A stretch of 64,000 nt of DNA from DASXHD01 sp036488725 (lineage in GTDB: Bacteria; Myxococcota_A; Polyangia; Polyangiales; Polyangiaceae), in NCBI GenBank assembly GCA_036488725.1, contig DASXHD010000044.1:8501-72500 (forward strand), in the 5' to 3' direction. Positions 61,260 through 64,000 of the stretch are shown in pieces. Numbering within the stretch: the first letter of the stretch is position 1; every line of letters starts with the position of its first letter. The translations under genes and the position numbers were made by a program. The notes below the pieces were generated by a model. The model was given only the letters and a program-made list of their open reading frames with translations, was not told where the DNA came from and did no database searches.

Positions 61260-64000
61260 ATGATCCAGAAGCTCGTCGCGCTGGCGCTGCGCATGCCCGT
61301 CGTCGTGCTCGTCTGCACGGCGGTCGTCATCGGCATGGGCCTCTTCGCGTACAGCGATCTCGACATCGAGGCTTATCCGAACCCAGTCCCTCCGCTCGTC
61401 GAAGTGATCACGCAGCCGAACGGCTGGAGCGCCGAAGAGGTCGAGCGCTACGTGACCGTGCCGCTCGAGGTCGGTCTCTCCGGCATGCCGGGGCTCGATC
61501 ACATTCGATCGCAGTCGCTCTTCGGCCTGTCGGACATCAAGTGTTACTTCAAGTGGGGAACCAAATACGAAGCTGCGCGGCAAGAGGTCATCAACCGGAT
61601 CCAATTCGTCGACATGCCGAAGGGCGTCCAGCCGGGCCTCTCGCCCTGGAACGCGATCGGTGAGGTTTATCGGTATCAGCTCGTCGGCGACGGCTATCGC
61701 GAACGCGATTTGAAGACGGCGCAGGACTGGATCCTCGAGCGCCAATTCCGGCAGGTCCCCGGCGTCATCGACGTCACGAGCTTCGGCGGCGAGACGCAGC
61801 AGTACCAAGTCAGCGTCGACCCCTATCGACTGCGCGGCCACAACGTGACGCTCACGCAGGTGATGGACGCCATCTCCAACGCGAACAAAAACGTCGGCGG
61901 CCAGCGGCTCATCATCGGCGAGCAGAGCTACAACGTTCGCGGCATCGGGCTCCTGCGCAACATTCACGACATCGAGGACGTCGTCATCGAGAGCAAGGCA
62001 GGCGTCCCGGTGCGCGTGAAAGACATCGCGCAAGTGGAGATCGGCGGCGCGCCGCGTCTAGGCCGCGTCGGCCACGACAACGAAGGCGACATCGTCGAAG
62101 GAATCGTCTTGATGCGCTACGGCGCCGAGACGCCCGAGACGCTCAAAGGCATCCACGAGAAGCTCGAGCAAATCGAGAAGGACCACCTGCTGCCGCCCGG
62201 CATGAAGATCGTCACGATCTACGACCGCGGCAACCTCGTGAAGCTCACGACGCACACCGTGCTCGAGAACTTGTGCATGGGCATGGGGCTCGTCGCGGTC
62301 GTGCTTTTCGTCTTTCTCGGGCACACGCGCGCGGCGATCATCACGGCGATCAACATCCCGATCTCGCTCCTCGTCGCGTTCATCGGCCTCGTCACGACCG
62401 GGATTTCGACGAACCTCATTTCGATCGGCGCCGTCGATTTTGGAATCGTCGTCGACAGTACGGTCATCGTCATAGAAAATATTTTCCGGCACCTCGGCAG
62501 CCACGGCCGCGGGACGATGAAGGACCGCATTTTGACCGGCGCACGCGAGGTCGTCTCGCCGATCACCTTCTCCAAGCTGATCCTCGCGGTCGCGTTCATT
62601 CCGCTCTTCACGATGACGGGCGTCTCGGGCGTGATCTTTTCGCCCATGGCGTGGACGTACGCGTTCGCGCTGACCGGCGCGGTCGTCATGGCGCTGACGC
62701 TGACGCCGGTCCTCGCGAGCAAGCTCATCTCGCCCGACACCGAAGAAAAAGAAAACTTCGTGATGGGCGCGCTCCACCGCGTCTATCGGCCGCCGTCGGA
62801 CTGGCTCCTCAAGCGGCCGCTTTGGGGCGGCGTGATGACGCTCGTCATGGCCGTCGGGCTCGTCGTCGTCTTTCCGTTTCTCGGCGGCGAGTTCATGCCG
62901 AAGCTCGAGGAGGGAAATTTCTGGATCCGTGCGACGCTGCCCACGAGCGTGTCGCTCGAGCAGTCGAGCAAATACGTCCAGCGCATGCGTGACATCCTCC
63001 GCGGCTGTCCGAGCGACGGGAGCGCCTGCACCGACGCGAACCGCAAGCACCCCGAGGTGCAGACCGTCGTCTCGCAAATCGGACGGCCCGACGACGGCAC
63101 CGACGTCTCCGGTTTCCAGAACATCGAGATTTTCGCGCCGCTCATTCCGTTCGACAAATGGAAGCACGGCCTCACGAAAGAAAAGCTCACCGACGAGCTC
63201 ACCGAAGAGCTCGGCGCGGCCTTCCCGGGCGTCGTCTTCAACTTCTCGCAGATGATCGGCGACAACGTCGAAGAAGCGATGAGCGGCGTCAAAGGCGAGA
63301 ACTCGGTCAAAGTCGTCGGCAGCGACATTTACGAGAACGAGAAGAACGCGAACGAGATCGCCGACGTGATGGGCGGCGTGCATGGCGTCAAAGACCTCGG
63401 CGTATTCCGCTCGCTCGGGCAGCCGAACGTGAAAATCACGCCCGACCGCGCCGCGTGCGCGCGCTTCGGTTTGAACACGGGCGACGTCGAGCAAACCGTC
63501 GAGGCTGCGATCGGCGGCGAGGCGCTGACGCAAGTCTACGAAGGCGAGAAGCACTTCGACCTCGTCGTGCGCTGGCTCAAGCCGTACCGCGAATCACTCG
63601 AAGCGATTCGCGAGATCACGGTGCCGACGCCGATGGGTCAGGTCGTTCCGCTCGGACAAATCGCGAAAGTGAATTTGGAGGAGGGACCTGCGCTGATTTT
63701 CCGCGAGGACGGCAAGCGCTACGTGCCGGTGAAATTCTCGGTGCGCGGACGCGATCTCTCGTCGACCGTCGCCGAATCGAAGCAGAAGGTCGCCGAAAAA
63801 GTGCACCTCCCGTACGACTCGCACCTCGAGTGGGGAGGGGAGATGAACGAGCTCAACGACACGCTCGGCCGGCTCGTCATCATCGTGCCGATCACGCTGC
63901 TGCTCATCATCTTCCTCGTCTACTTCGCGACACGAAACTGGATCGACACCGTCGTCGCGGTCATCTCGATTCCTGTGTCGTGCACCGGCGGCGCGCTCTT
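61260..64000 (+). CDS. Heavy-metal-type RND efflux pump (CzcA-like), C-terminus beyond right edge
   Basis: 913 residues are seen with no stop. The first helix ends in the usual RND entry (LFAYSDLDIEAYPNPVPPLV). HME-RND pumps carry acidic proton-relay residues in helix 4; here IGAVDFGIVVDSTVIVIEN keeps both Asp and the Glu of the CzcA form. Other marks are TINIPISLL-like ITAINIPISLLVAFIGL, GVIFSPMAWTYAFAL, and the mid-protein LGGEFMPKLEEGNFWIRATL. Members export divalent (Zn/Co/Cd/Ni) or monovalent (Cu/Ag) cations by proton antiport. Metal identity is unresolved. Part of an operon with the adaptor; the outer-membrane gene is divergent. Confidence 0.93.
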   Translation, partial: MIQKLVALALRMPVVVLVCTAVVIGMGLFAYSDLDIEAYPNPVPPLVEVITQPNGWSAEEVERYVTVPLEVGLSGMPGLDHIRSQSLFGLSDIKCYFKWGTKYEAARQEVINRIQFVDMPKGVQPGLSPWNAIGEVYRYQLVGDGYRERDLKTAQDWILERQFRQVPGVIDVTSFGGETQQYQVSVDPYRLRGHNVTLTQVMDAISNANKNVGGQRLIIGEQSYNVRGIGLLRNIHDIEDVVIESKAGVPVRVKDIAQVEIGGAPRLGRVGHDNEGDIVEGIVLMRYGAETPETLKGIHEKLEQIEKDHLLPPGMKIVTIYDRGNLVKLTTHTVLENLCMGMGLVAVVLFVFLGHTRAAIITAINIPISLLVAFIGLVTTGISTNLISIGAVDFGIVVDSTVIVIENIFRHLGSHGRGTMKDRILTGAREVVSPITFSKLILAVAFIPLFTMTGVSGVIFSPMAWTYAFALTGAVVMALTLTPVLASKLISPDTEEKENFVMGALHRVYRPPSDWLLKRPLWGGVMTLVMAVGLVVVFPFLGGEFMPKLEEGNFWIRATLPTSVSLEQSSKYVQRMRDILRGCPSDGSACTDANRKHPEVQTVVSQIGRPDDGTDVSGFQNIEIFAPLIPFDKWKHGLTKEKLTDELTEELGAAFPGVVFNFSQMIGDNVEEAMSGVKGENSVKVVGSDIYENEKNANEIADVMGGVHGVKDLGVFRSLGQPNVKITPDRAACARFGLNTGDVEQTVEAAIGGEALTQVYEGEKHFDLVVRWLKPYRESLEAIREITVPTPMGQVVPLGQIAKVNLEEGPALIFREDGKRYVPVKFSVRGRDLSSTVAESKQKVAEKVHLPYDSHLEWGGEMNELNDTLGRLVIIVPITLLLIIFLVYFATRNWIDTVVAVISIPVSCTGGAL

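Overview
The window is a strongly GC-rich bacterial chromosome segment, almost entirely coding, and fits a predatory or social Myxococcota member (Polyangia/Labilithrix-like; inferred, not proven). Support comes from a MYXO-CTERM-type tail on a small secreted protein, about a dozen Cys-lipobox lipoproteins with Asp-Ala-Gly-rich linkers, a eukaryote-like Ser/Thr kinase, an AgmX/PglI-like lipoprotein, a choice-of-anchor-L-like protein and an IgGFc-binding-like surface protein. I see no prophage, insertion sequence, integrase or CRISPR array. No gene-free stretch exceeds 300 bases; the longest are 2974-3246 (inverted repeats) and 56118-56372 (a structured leader).

Layout. 1-6.9 kb: a HEAT-repeat protein cut by the left edge, a coiled-coil orphan, a DUF559 nuclease-like gene beside a long inverted repeat, a VWA/GATase-like membrane protein divergent from a DUF4159 protein, and a MarR-type regulator whose upstream region carries a palindrome twice. 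6.9-11.9 kb: lipoproteins, a Ppx/GppA-HD phosphatase, a Ser/Thr kinase divergent from a sensor-like lipoprotein, and tRNA-Leu(CAA). 12-20.2 kb: a basic DNA-binding protein, then a tightly packed co-oriented run: bS21, AgmX-like lipoprotein, deoC, a full aldehyde dehydrogenase, a second ALDH-like half protein, glutathione peroxidase and uvrA. 20.2-28.8 kb: an exordium-like lipoprotein; a mixed histidine/arginine operon (argC-argB-hisH-hisA); divergent from it a 56-residue protein, an M20 peptidase and a PHP-domain lipoprotein. 28.8-37.9 kb: tRNA-Pro(GGG), a multi-PAS hybrid histidine kinase, asnS with a small membrane protein, an acyl-CoA thioesterase, and a type-2-like ileS preceded by an intrinsic-terminator-like hairpin. 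37.9-53.1 kb: envelope genes (lipoprotein, MYXO-CTERM protein, GH31 glycosidase, HEAT-like protein, HExxH secreted protein, IgGFc-binding-like and IPT/TIG lipoproteins, bamA, an MFS transporter). 53.2-56.1 kb: both subunits of an archaeal-type DNA topoisomerase VI. 56.4-64 kb: a choice-of-anchor lipoprotein and a heavy-metal-type tripartite RND efflux locus whose outer-membrane gene is translationally coupled to a double NTF2-like lipoprotein; the pump gene is cut by the right edge.

Main points: the intact top6B-top6A pair; an ALDH16-like enzyme apparently split into two overlapping genes next to deoC; a repeated palindromic operator upstream of marR; and the fact that all seven convergent gene pairs end within one base of each other or overlap, leaving no room for terminators between them.
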